DNA of 12,277 nt from Chryseobacterium sp. (lineage in GTDB: Bacteria; Bacteroidota; Bacteroidia; Flavobacteriales; Weeksellaceae): the NCBI GenBank assembly GCA_003852805.1, contig RDDY01000054.1:1-12277 (forward strand). Reading direction: 5' to 3'. Numbering within the stretch: the first letter of the stretch is position 1; each line of letters begins with the position of its first letter. The notes below the pieces were generated by a model. The model saw nothing but the letters and a program-made list of their open reading frames with translations. It ran no database searches and was not told the origin of the DNA. Below are positions 6,491 through 12,277 of this stretch, piece by piece. The position numbers and the translations under genes were made by a program.

Positions 6491-7500
6491 TATAAAGTCT
6501 TGAACTGTTCCAGCGTTCGCAGGTCGTTCTCGAAGAAAAGGCGGATGTCGGAAATCTGATAAAGCAACATCACGATACGCTCGATCCCCATACCGAAGGC
6601 GTAACCGCTGTATTTCTCCGGGTCGATGTTCACGTTTTTCAAAACCGCCGGATCTACCATGCCGCAGCCCAAAATCTCCAGCCAGCCGGTACCTTTTGTG
6701 ATACGATAATCGGTCTCGGAATTCAAACCCCAGTAAACGTCTACCTCGGCGCTCGGCTCCGTAAAAGGAAAGTAAGACGGCCGCATCCGGATTTTTGATT
6801 TACCGAAGAGTTCGGTGGTAAAGTATTGGATGGTCTGTTTCAAGTCGGCAAAGGAAACATCCTTATCGATGTACAAACCTTCGATCTGGTGGAAAATACA
6901 GTGCGAACGAGATGAAATAGCTTCATTACGGAAAACACGACCGGGCGAAAGAATCCGCATCGGCGGCTCATTGTTTTCCATGTAGCGAATCTGCACCGAC
7001 GAGGTGTGCGTGCGCAGCAATATATCGGGATTTTGTTCGATAAAAAAGGTATCCTGCATGTCTCGCGCCGGGTGATACTCGGGCAGATTGAGCGCGGTAA
7101 AGTTGTGCCAGTCGTCTTCCACCTCGGGCCCGTCTGCCACCGCGAAACCGATCGACCGGAAAATCTCTGTAATCCGATTGCGCACGATGCTGATGGGATG
7201 CCGAGAACCCAACTCCAACGGAAGTCCCGGGCGTGTAAGGTCGCTCTTCTCAGCAATCGTCTCGGTTGACAGCGCAGCTTTCAGTTCGTCCAACTTTGCA
7301 TTCACCGCCTGTTTCAGACCGTTGATTTTTTGGCCGAACTCTTTTTTCTGCTCTGCCGGCACTTCTCTGAACTTCTCGAAAAGCTCGGTCACGCTGCCCT
7401 TTTTTCCAAGGTAAACAATTCTGAACTGTTCGATCTCGTTCTTATCGCCGGTTTGGAACTGCCGAACCTGCAGAAGTAATTCCTCTATTTTATCAAACAT
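6490..7500 (-). CDS. pheS: Phenylalanyl-tRNA synthetase alpha subunit
   Basis: PheS is the catalytic subunit of the (alpha-beta)2 class II enzyme that charges tRNA-Phe in the cytoplasm. The 336-aa length is normal. A helical N-terminal arm (about residues 1-85) precedes the class II core. Core motifs are HPISIVRNRITEIFRSIGF (motif 1, 101-119), FRNEAISSRSHCIFHQIEG (motif 2, 190-208), FPFTEPSAEVDVYW (244-257) and GYAFGMGIERIVMLLY (motif 3, 299-314). A301 corresponds to E. coli PheS Ala294, which sets the size of the phenylalanine pocket, so wild-type specificity is expected. The start is ATG 7500. An in-frame TTG at 7524 would add eight residues but is part of the -7 promoter box. pheT is not adjacent, so the subunit genes are split at this locus. 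Confidence 0.96.
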   Translation of the reverse strand: MFDKIEELLLQVRQFQTGDKNEIEQFRIVYLGKKGSVTELFEKFREVPAEQKKEFGQKINGLKQAVNAKLDELKAALSTETIAEKSDLTRPGLPLELGSRHPISIVRNRITEIFRSIGFAVADGPEVEDDWHNFTALNLPEYHPARDMQDTFFIEQNPDILLRTHTSSVQIRYMENNEPPMRILSPGRVFRNEAISSRSHCIFHQIEGLYIDKDVSFADLKQTIQYFTTELFGKSKIRMRPSYFPFTEPSAEVDVYWGLNSETDYRITKGTGWLEILGCGMVDPAVLKNVNIDPEKYSGYAFGMGIERIVMLLYQISDIRLFFENDLRTLEQFKTL

Positions 7501-7521
7501 TGTTTTAGGGATATCAGATGA

Positions 7522-7529
7522 CAAATTTA
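7522..7529 (-). promoter_or_regulatory. pheS promoter, -7 box
   Basis: On the minus strand this reads TAAATTTG, matching TAnnTTTG, and ends 21 nt before the pheS ATG. The final TTG of the box is the same TTG that would otherwise look like an upstream start. No clear -33 TTG at normal spacing was found. Confidence 0.65.
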
Positions 7530-7549
7530 AGGCTTTGCCGCAACATCTG

Positions 7550-7580
7550 CATAACAGAAAGACCCGCCGTTTGGCAGGTC
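7550..7580 (-). terminator. Terminator after the yceI-family gene
   Basis: Read on the minus strand, GACCTGCC and GGCGGGTC pair in an 8-bp stem (one G-U pair) around an AAAC loop, followed by TTTCTGTT. It lies between the YceI stop codon and the pheS promoter, so pheS should depend on its own promoter. Confidence 0.65.
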
Positions 7581-7604
7581 CTTCGGATATAGACAGAATT
7601 TCTA

Positions 7605-8264
7605 TTAATTTCTAGACAAAGCTTTCACCATCATTTGGATGGTCACTTCATCTTTTATCAGACCGTTTGCAGCCGGCATGTCAAAGTTGACACCGAATTG
7701 CTTGCGGCTGATGTCTTTGGGTTCTGAGGCAATTGTTACCGCATCATTGTCCACCGTTACGTTGGCGTTGAAAACCACCGGCTTGGTAATGCCTTTCATT
7801 GTCAGGTTTCCTTCGATGGTGGTATTGTAATCTCCCGTCGTATTAGGAGTAACCTTGGTGATTTCAAACGATGCGTTGGGGAACTGTTCTGTACCGAAGA
7901 AGTCCTCGCTTTTCAGGTGGCCCGTCAGTTTAGCTTGCTGTTCTGCATCGTCTTTCAGGTCTACGCTGGTAACCGAGTTCATGTCTGCCACAAATTTGCC
8001 GCTTTCCAGTTGACCGTCTTTTACGGTAACCTCGCCGCTTTCGAATTTAATGGTGCCGAAGTGGCTGGTATTGTCGGTTTTCACTACTTTGTAACCGCGC
8101 CATTCGATATTGGAATTCATGGTATCTACCGCGTAACGCAAACCGTCGGCAGTGGTGGTCACTTCATTCGCTTCACTCGTCAGCGGCTGGTCCTTGCCGC
8201 AAGAAAGCAGTAACATGCCGAAAATACCGGCAGCAGCGCCCGCTCTCACTAAGCTTCTTTTCAT
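7605..8264 (-). CDS. YceI-family lipoprotein
   Basis: The 219-aa product begins with a lipoprotein signal peptide: a basic N-terminus, a hydrophobic stretch and the lipobox LLLSC with Cys22 as the predicted lipidated residue. From about residue 43 it matches the YceI domain. It opens with YAVDTMNSNIEWRGYKV and continues with HFGTIKFESGEVTVKDGQL and LTGHLKSEDFFGTEQFPNAS. Later come GNLTMKGITKPVVF and KQFGVNFDMP. YceI proteins have a lipocalin-like beta-barrel that binds isoprenoid-type lipids in characterised members. The ligand here is unknown and an enzymatic role is not implied. It is probably anchored in the periplasm or on the outer membrane. The gene diverges from the ABC ATPase with its own promoter and appears monocistronic. 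Confidence 0.9.
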   Translation of the reverse strand: MKRSLVRAGAAAGIFGMLLLSCGKDQPLTSEANEVTTTADGLRYAVDTMNSNIEWRGYKVVKTDNTSHFGTIKFESGEVTVKDGQLESGKFVADMNSVTSVDLKDDAEQQAKLTGHLKSEDFFGTEQFPNASFEITKVTPNTTGDYNTTIEGNLTMKGITKPVVFNANVTVDNDAVTIASEPKDISRKQFGVNFDMPAANGLIKDEVTIQMMVKALSRN

Positions 8265-8285
8265 ATTGGTTTATTGATTTTCGGG

Positions 8286-8293
8286 CAAAGATA
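8286..8293 (-). promoter_or_regulatory. yceI-family gene promoter, -7 box
   Basis: The minus strand reads TATCTTTG, identical to the recR box. It ends 21 nt before the YceI ATG. It lies back to back with the ABC ATPase promoter, with 39 bp between the two -7 boxes. Confidence 0.7.
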
Positions 8294-8332
8294 TCAAATT
8301 AAATAGAGACCGACCGGCGCAGACGAAAACCG

Positions 8333-8340
8333 TATTTTTG
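8333..8340 (+). promoter_or_regulatory. ABC ATPase gene promoter, -7 box
   Basis: TATTTTTG matches TAnnTTTG and ends only 4 nt before the ATG at 8345. Transcription should therefore start at about the start codon and give a leaderless message. No -33 TTG at usual spacing was seen. Confidence 0.65.
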
Positions 8341-8344
8341 TGCG

Positions 8345-9313
8345 ATGCTTCTCAATTTAGAAAACATATCTTTCGGTTACGGCGAAGACCGACCGCTTTT
8401 TGAAGGATTGAACCTTACAATGGATGCAGGCAAAGTGTTGGCGCTCATCGGCGAAAGCGGTAGCGGCAAGACCACGCTGCTTTCGTTGATCTACGGCTTG
8501 TTGGATTGGCAGTCGGGGAAGATTTTCTTCGATGGCGAAGAGCTGTACGGTCCGAAGGCCAACCTTGTCCCCGGCGAGGCGGAGATGAAATTGGTGGCGC
8601 AGCACTATGAACTGATGCCGTACTCCACCGTTTCAGAGAACGTCGGCAAATATATCTCGAACATCGACTTGGGAGCAAAACGCCGTAAGGTAGATGAGCT
8701 TCTTCACATTGTAGGTCTCCAAGACTTTGCCGGCGTATTGCCAAAATATTTGAGCGGCGGACAAAAGCAGCGGGTAGCCATAGCACAGGCGCTCTCCAAA
8801 TCGCCCAAGTTGTTGCTCTTGGACGAGCCTTTCAGTAACCTGGATTATGCACGCAGGCTGGAAATCAGAGAACGCATCTTCACTTTCGCGCGGAAAGAAA
8901 ATATCGCGATTATCATCAGCACTCATGATTTGAATGAGGTGCTGCCGTGGACAGACGCCGTGGTGGTTATGCGCGACGGTGCAATCATCCAAACCGCGGC
9001 ACCCGAAGAACTGTATGAAAGCCCGATAGACACAGCCGCCGCAGAATTGCTGGGCGAGGTGAACATTTTCAACGAGGACGAGCAGCAGAAGTTCGGCCTA
9101 AATAAATGGTTCTACTTTCCGCACCGCATTTATTTTTCAGATGAAGGCATCAAAGTCACGGTAAAAGAAAGTCGTTTCAGCGGCAGCCATTACCGCAACA
9201 AAGCAGATATGGAAGGCAAGGAAATTATCATCTACTCTGCCCGACGCATCGAGCCCGGTACTGCCCACATCCGCTTCGATAAACCATCCTCGGCCGACCG
9301 TCAAATTTCGTAA
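8345..9313 (+). CDS. ABC transporter ATP-binding protein with TOBE-like C-terminus
   Basis: This 322-aa nucleotide-binding subunit powers import or export across the inner membrane when paired with a permease. It has Walker A GESGSGKTT (36-44), Q-loop Q86, signature LSGGQ (136-140), Walker B LLLLDEP (156-162) and the switch histidine H194 in ISTHDLNEV. All catalytic motifs are intact. Residues about 254-322 form a C-terminal extension with VKESRFSGSHYRNKADMEGK and a final strand-rich part. This resembles the TOBE substrate-sensing domain of CysA/PotA/FbpC-type importers. No permease or binding-protein gene is adjacent; the next gene is an RNA methyltransferase 9 bp downstream. Substrate and partner cannot be told from this window. 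The start is the ATG 4 nt after a -7 box and fits the family. Confidence 0.9.
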   Translation: MLLNLENISFGYGEDRPLFEGLNLTMDAGKVLALIGESGSGKTTLLSLIYGLLDWQSGKIFFDGEELYGPKANLVPGEAEMKLVAQHYELMPYSTVSENVGKYISNIDLGAKRRKVDELLHIVGLQDFAGVLPKYLSGGQKQRVAIAQALSKSPKLLLLDEPFSNLDYARRLEIRERIFTFARKENIAIIISTHDLNEVLPWTDAVVVMRDGAIIQTAAPEELYESPIDTAAAELLGEVNIFNEDEQQKFGLNKWFYFPHRIYFSDEGIKVTVKESRFSGSHYRNKADMEGKEIIIYSARRIEPGTAHIRFDKPSSADRQIS

Positions 9314-9318
9314 CTTTG
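9311..9318 (+). promoter_or_regulatory. RNA methyltransferase gene promoter, -7 box overlapping the upstream stop codon
   Basis: TAACTTTG matches TAnnTTTG and its first three bases are the TAA stop of the ABC ATPase gene. It ends 4 nt before the ATG at 9323, predicting a leaderless message. The gene could also be reached by read-through from the ATPase promoter. No -33 TTG at normal spacing was found. Confidence 0.6.
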
Positions 9319-9322
9319 CGCC

Positions 9323-10543
9323 ATGCAAAAATCAGAGATTCAACTCATCCACCGCAACCTGCTCATCGGCATTCACGATGCATTGCAAGAGACTTTCTTC
9401 GAGAGAAATAAATATGCCGACAAAGTTATAGAGCGACTGCTGAAAGCGCACCGCAAATGGGGCAGCCAAGACCGCCAAGTGGTTTCAGAGATTTTCTACA
9501 ACATCATCCGCTGGAAAAAACGGCTGGAATATTATATGGGCGAAGGCGTAAAGCCCGGAAACATCTACAAGTTGATTCTTACTTATTTGATTTGGAGCCA
9601 AACACCGTACAAGAAATTCGAAGAGTTTAACGGCATCAAAACAGCCGACGTTTTGACAAAGCTGAAAAAAGGAAAACTCCCGACAAAGGCCATCCAACAC
9701 TCGGTTCCAGAGTGGCTTGCCGAAACACTGGAAAAAGAGCTCGGGCCGAAATGGGAGAAAGAAATGGACGCTCTGAACGAACAAGCGCCCACCGTGCTGC
9801 GTGCCAATTCACTGAAAACCACTGCACGAGAATTGGTAGCAGATCTGCGTGACGAAGGCGTGGAAGCCTTTACCGTTGCCGACCACAAAGACGCGGTACA
9901 ATTGGAAGAAAAGAAAAACGTCTTCCTGACCACCGCGTTTAAGGACGGACTTTTTGAGGTGCAAGATGCTTCTTCTCAGATGATTGCAGAATTCCTGAAT
10001 GTAAAGGAAGGTCAGCGCGTAGTAGACGCTTGCGCAGGCGCGGGCGGAAAAACCCTGCATTTGGCAGCCGAGATGAACAACAAGGGTCAAATCATTGCTC
10101 TGGACATTTACGAATGGAAACTCGCGGAACTGAAACGCCGAGCCAGACGCGCCGGCGCGCACAATATAGAAACGAGATTGATCGACGACAATAAAGTCAT
10201 CAAACGCCTGCACAATTCTGCCGACAGACTGTTGATCGATGCGCCTTGTTCAGGTCTTGGCGTATTGAAGCGGAACCCGGATTCCAAATGGAAAATCGAC
10301 CAAGAATTCATTGATCGTATCAAAAAAGAACAGCAGCAGATTTTAAGCGACTACTCCGCTATGCTGAAAAAAGGCGGGCAAATGGTTTATGCTACCTGCT
10401 CCATCTTGCCGTCTGAGAACAATGAACAAGTGGAAGAATTTCTGAAAATGCACGCTGATTTTGAACTGATTGCAGAACAGCACATTATGCCAAGCCAAGG
10501 CTACGACGGCTTCTATATGGCGCTGATCAAACGCAACGCGTAA
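9323..10543 (+). CDS. RsmB/NOP-family RNA (cytosine-5) methyltransferase
   Basis: The 406-aa enzyme is a SAM-dependent methyltransferase of the RsmB/Nop2/Sun type, which makes 5-methylcytosine in rRNA or tRNA. An N-terminal helical domain (about residues 1-145) resembles the NusB-like region of RsmB. The Rossmann core then carries QDASSQ (214-219), the SAM-binding DACAGAGGKT (235-244), D261 for ribose contact, DAPCSGLGVLKRNPDSKWK (306-324) and ATCSILPSENNEQVEEF (357-373). Both cysteines of the two-cysteine mechanism are present: C359 as the expected nucleophile and C309 as the release cysteine. It ends with GYDGFYMA. The exact target base is not predictable; 16S rRNA C967 (RsmB) is one possibility. 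It lies 9 bp after the ABC ATPase gene but has its own -7 box, and is followed by a strong terminator. Confidence 0.92.
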   Translation: MQKSEIQLIHRNLLIGIHDALQETFFERNKYADKVIERLLKAHRKWGSQDRQVVSEIFYNIIRWKKRLEYYMGEGVKPGNIYKLILTYLIWSQTPYKKFEEFNGIKTADVLTKLKKGKLPTKAIQHSVPEWLAETLEKELGPKWEKEMDALNEQAPTVLRANSLKTTARELVADLRDEGVEAFTVADHKDAVQLEEKKNVFLTTAFKDGLFEVQDASSQMIAEFLNVKEGQRVVDACAGAGGKTLHLAAEMNNKGQIIALDIYEWKLAELKRRARRAGAHNIETRLIDDNKVIKRLHNSADRLLIDAPCSGLGVLKRNPDSKWKIDQEFIDRIKKEQQQILSDYSAMLKKGGQMVYATCSILPSENNEQVEEFLKMHADFELIAEQHIMPSQGYDGFYMALIKRNA

Positions 10544-10566
10544 TCACAATCTTATTTAACCCATAG

Positions 10567-10600
10567 CCGTACTGCAAACATGTAGTACGGTTTTTGTTTT
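10567..10600 (+). terminator. Rho-independent terminator after the RNA methyltransferase gene
   Basis: A 9-bp stem (CCGTACTGC at 10567-10575, GTAGTACGG at 10582-10590, one G-U pair) with a 6-nt loop runs into TTTTTGTTTT. The T tail ends just two bases before an ATG start of the next gene on the same strand. Confidence 0.8.
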
Positions 10601-10601
10601 A

Positions 10602-12197
10602 ATGCAGCCCATGAACAGAAAAGAATTCATCAGGACCGGCATCTTAGGTGCCGGCGCCTTGTTTTTTATGCAATCCTGTGCCCTATTTCCGTTCGGCCAC
10701 GACGAGCAGGAAAAGGGTATCAAAACACAAAAGATGAAAAAATCGACGGTAATCATCGGCTCAGGCTACGGCGGCGCGGTGGCGGCTCTGCGCCTGACTG
10801 AAGCGGGGCACAAAGTAACGATCTTGGAAATGGGCCTCGACTGGCAGAAATCGGGCGAGAAATTCTCCGCCATGAAACACCCCGGAAACAGTGCGGCTTG
10901 GCTCAGAACAAGAACCATTGCTCCTTTTATGAATGTCTTTCCGCTGAGAAAATTTACGGGCGCATTGGACCGTTGGGATTTTGACCATGTGAAAATCTGG
11001 ATGGGTCGAGGCGTGGGCGGCGGCTCTTTGGTCAACGGCGGGATGGCCGTAACGCCAAAGCGAGAATACTTTGAGGAAATCCTGCCTCAACTGGACGCGG
11101 AACTGTTTTACGATAAATACTTCCCGCTGGCACGAAAGGAATTGCAAGTAAATGTAGCCGATGAGAAGTTCTTAAATGAATGTAAATACTACAAATTCTC
11201 AAAGGTTGGCGAAGCGGAAGCGCAGAAAGCGGGCTTCAAAACCGTGCGCGTTCCCAACGTTTACGACTTCAATTACATGGAAAAAGAATGCCGTGACGAA
11301 GTGCCGAAGTCGGCGCTTGCTGGTGAAGTGATTTACGGCAACAACCACGGCAAGAACACCCTCGACAAAAACTACCTGAAAAAAGCAGCCGAAACCGGGA
11401 ATCTCGAAATCCTCGACTTGCACAAAGTAGAAAGCATTGCACAAAACGGCGACGGCAGTTATTTGTTAGAAGTAACGGTAATCAATACGCAAGGTGAAAC
11501 GGTAGCCAAAAAAGAAATTACCACCGATAAATTGATTGTATCCGCGGGCGTAATGGGCACCATGGAATTATTGTTGAAATCGGCAGCAGAAGGCAAAATT
11601 AAGGTCGATGACAAGCTCGGAAAGAAATGGGGAAACAACGGCAATTTCATGACCGGCAGAAACTGGGTAAAAGCATTTTCGGGCGGAACGGGATTAAACC
11701 ACTCCACCATCCCGGTAGGCGCCATCGACAATTGGAACGACCCCGAGCATCCCTTCTTCACAGAAATAGCTCCTCTGCCGATGGGCTTGAATGTGGCCAC
11801 CACGCTTTATTTGATGCTCAACCGCGTGCCCAAACTCGGTGCTGCACACTACGATAAAGAGCAAGGCAAACTGACGCTGGACTGGGACCGAAGCAATACC
11901 GAGAACATGCAGAAAAATGCCGAATACTTCATTAGAAAAATGAATGACGCCAACGGCGGAACACGCTCTCATCTGCTATTCCATAACGGCTGGGGCTATG
12001 ATGTTTGCTACCATCCGCTGGGCGGCGCGGTTTTGGGCGAGGCAACGGATCAATTCGGGAAACTGAACGGTCATGAGGGTCTCTATGTTTTGGACGGTTC
12101 ATTGATTCCGGGTACCGTTGGTGTGAATCCGTTTGTTACAATTACCGCCGTTGCCGAATATTGCATAGAAAATATTATCCGCCTCGACTTTTCCTAA
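10602..12197 (+). CDS. Cholesterol-oxidase-like GMC oxidoreductase with Tat-like leader
   Basis: This 531-aa FAD-dependent GMC oxidoreductase resembles soluble (non-covalent FAD) cholesterol oxidases, which oxidise 3-beta-hydroxysterols with oxygen and isomerise the product. It has the dinucleotide motif GSGYGG (53-58), MGRGVGGGSLVNGG (134-147), TEIAPLPMGL (387-396), HPLGG (471-475) and VLDGSLIPGTVGVNPFVTIT (496-515). E388, H471 and N509 fall where the Streptomyces enzyme has Glu361, His447 and Asn485. The His-Asn spacing of 38 is identical and Glu-His is 83 against 86, so the active site looks complete. The leader NRKEFIRTGILGAGALFFMQSC resembles a Tat signal (Arg-Lys rather than Arg-Arg) and may end in a lipobox-like Cys. 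Starts at 10602 or 10611 (MNRKEF) are both plausible. ATG 10734 would give a cytosolic form starting right at the FAD fold. Substrate is unproven. Confidence 0.88.
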   Translation: MQPMNRKEFIRTGILGAGALFFMQSCALFPFGHDEQEKGIKTQKMKKSTVIIGSGYGGAVAALRLTEAGHKVTILEMGLDWQKSGEKFSAMKHPGNSAAWLRTRTIAPFMNVFPLRKFTGALDRWDFDHVKIWMGRGVGGGSLVNGGMAVTPKREYFEEILPQLDAELFYDKYFPLARKELQVNVADEKFLNECKYYKFSKVGEAEAQKAGFKTVRVPNVYDFNYMEKECRDEVPKSALAGEVIYGNNHGKNTLDKNYLKKAAETGNLEILDLHKVESIAQNGDGSYLLEVTVINTQGETVAKKEITTDKLIVSAGVMGTMELLLKSAAEGKIKVDDKLGKKWGNNGNFMTGRNWVKAFSGGTGLNHSTIPVGAIDNWNDPEHPFFTEIAPLPMGLNVATTLYLMLNRVPKLGAAHYDKEQGKLTLDWDRSNTENMQKNAEYFIRKMNDANGGTRSHLLFHNGWGYDVCYHPLGGAVLGEATDQFGKLNGHEGLYVLDGSLIPGTVGVNPFVTITAVAEYCIENIIRLDFS

Positions 12198-12277
12198 TTA
12201 AAAATTTATTATTATCCCTCACCGGATTATTGTTAATATAAATACTATTAACTATGATAGGGTATTTTACACAACTT
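12198..12277 (+). other. AT-rich intergenic end of window, possible start of another gene
   Basis: The last 80 bp are strongly AT-rich and hold no terminator hairpin or TAnnTTTG box that I can see. An ATG at 12254 opens a frame (MIGYFTQL) that stays open to the window edge. Eight codons are too few to support a gene call. Confidence 0.25.

Noticed and set aside
7501..7524. TTG start for pheS, eight residues upstream of the chosen ATG
   Set aside because: The TTG overlaps the -7 box TAAATTTG and the added residues are not part of known PheS N-termini.
8445..8992. Overlapping antisense open frames within the ABC ATPase gene
   Set aside because: They are shadows of a gene with complete ATPase motifs and show no recognisable protein features.
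12254..12277. Start of a further gene at the window edge
   Set aside because: Only eight codons are visible, with no promoter box or family match.
1..12277. Mobile element, CRISPR, tRNA or toxin-antitoxin system
   Set aside because: No transposase, integrase, direct-repeat array, cloverleaf-like sequence or small paired genes were seen. Coding density and gene types are those of an ordinary chromosomal region.

Overview
The window reads as a chromosomal, housekeeping-dominated piece of a Bacteroidota genome, most likely Flavobacteriia. The main reason is that seven of the ten genes whose start lies in the window have a TAnnTTTG motif, the Bacteroidota sigma-factor -7 element, just upstream of the start codon. 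Leaders are A-rich and lack Shine-Dalgarno sites. The proteins also have a Bacteroidota flavour (a SerCys lipobox on YceI, an M16 peptidase homologue with a LolA-like tail). GC content looks moderate, near half, which is high for many flavobacteria, so I do not name a genus. I see no tRNA, rRNA, CRISPR array, insertion sequence, integrase, phage gene or obvious toxin/defence cassette.

Layout. 1-2001 (+) is the 3' part of an exported, catalytically degenerate M16 peptidase-like protein fused to a LolA-like domain, followed by a terminator. 2125-2502 (+) is secG. It converges on a minus-strand recR-glycosyltransferase operon (4004 down to 2542), and the two share a perfect palindromic terminator that overlaps the glycosyltransferase stop codon. 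recR and pepD diverge from a 150-bp region holding both promoters. pepD (4155-5597, +) and an exported DUF3108 protein (5670-6440, +) follow, separated by a terminator. DUF3108 converges on pheS (6490-7500, -) over another two-way hairpin. Behind pheS lies a lipidated YceI protein (7605-8264, -), divergent from a permease-less ABC ATPase (8345-9313, +). The ATPase is followed after 9 bp by an RsmB/NOP-type RNA methyltransferase (9323-10543, +). Last is a cholesterol-oxidase-like GMC flavoprotein with a Tat-like leader (10602-12197, +). The final 80 bp are AT-rich, with no complete gene. No gene-free stretch exceeds about 150 bp.

The genes do not form one pathway. They cover protein export (SecG), DNA repair (RecR), translation (PheS, RNA methyltransferase), peptide breakdown (PepD, M16-like) and envelope functions (glycosyltransferase, YceI, DUF3108, GMC oxidoreductase). 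I found no clear novel multi-gene system. The most distinctive signal is regulatory: distances from -7 box to start codon fall in two tight classes, 20-21 nt (secG, pepD, pheS, yceI) and 4-5 nt (recR, ABC ATPase, methyltransferase). The second class predicts leaderless or nearly leaderless mRNAs. Secondary points are the inactive M16/LolA fusion, an intact sterol-oxidase active site in a probable Bacteroidota genome, and a terminator ending two bases before a start codon.
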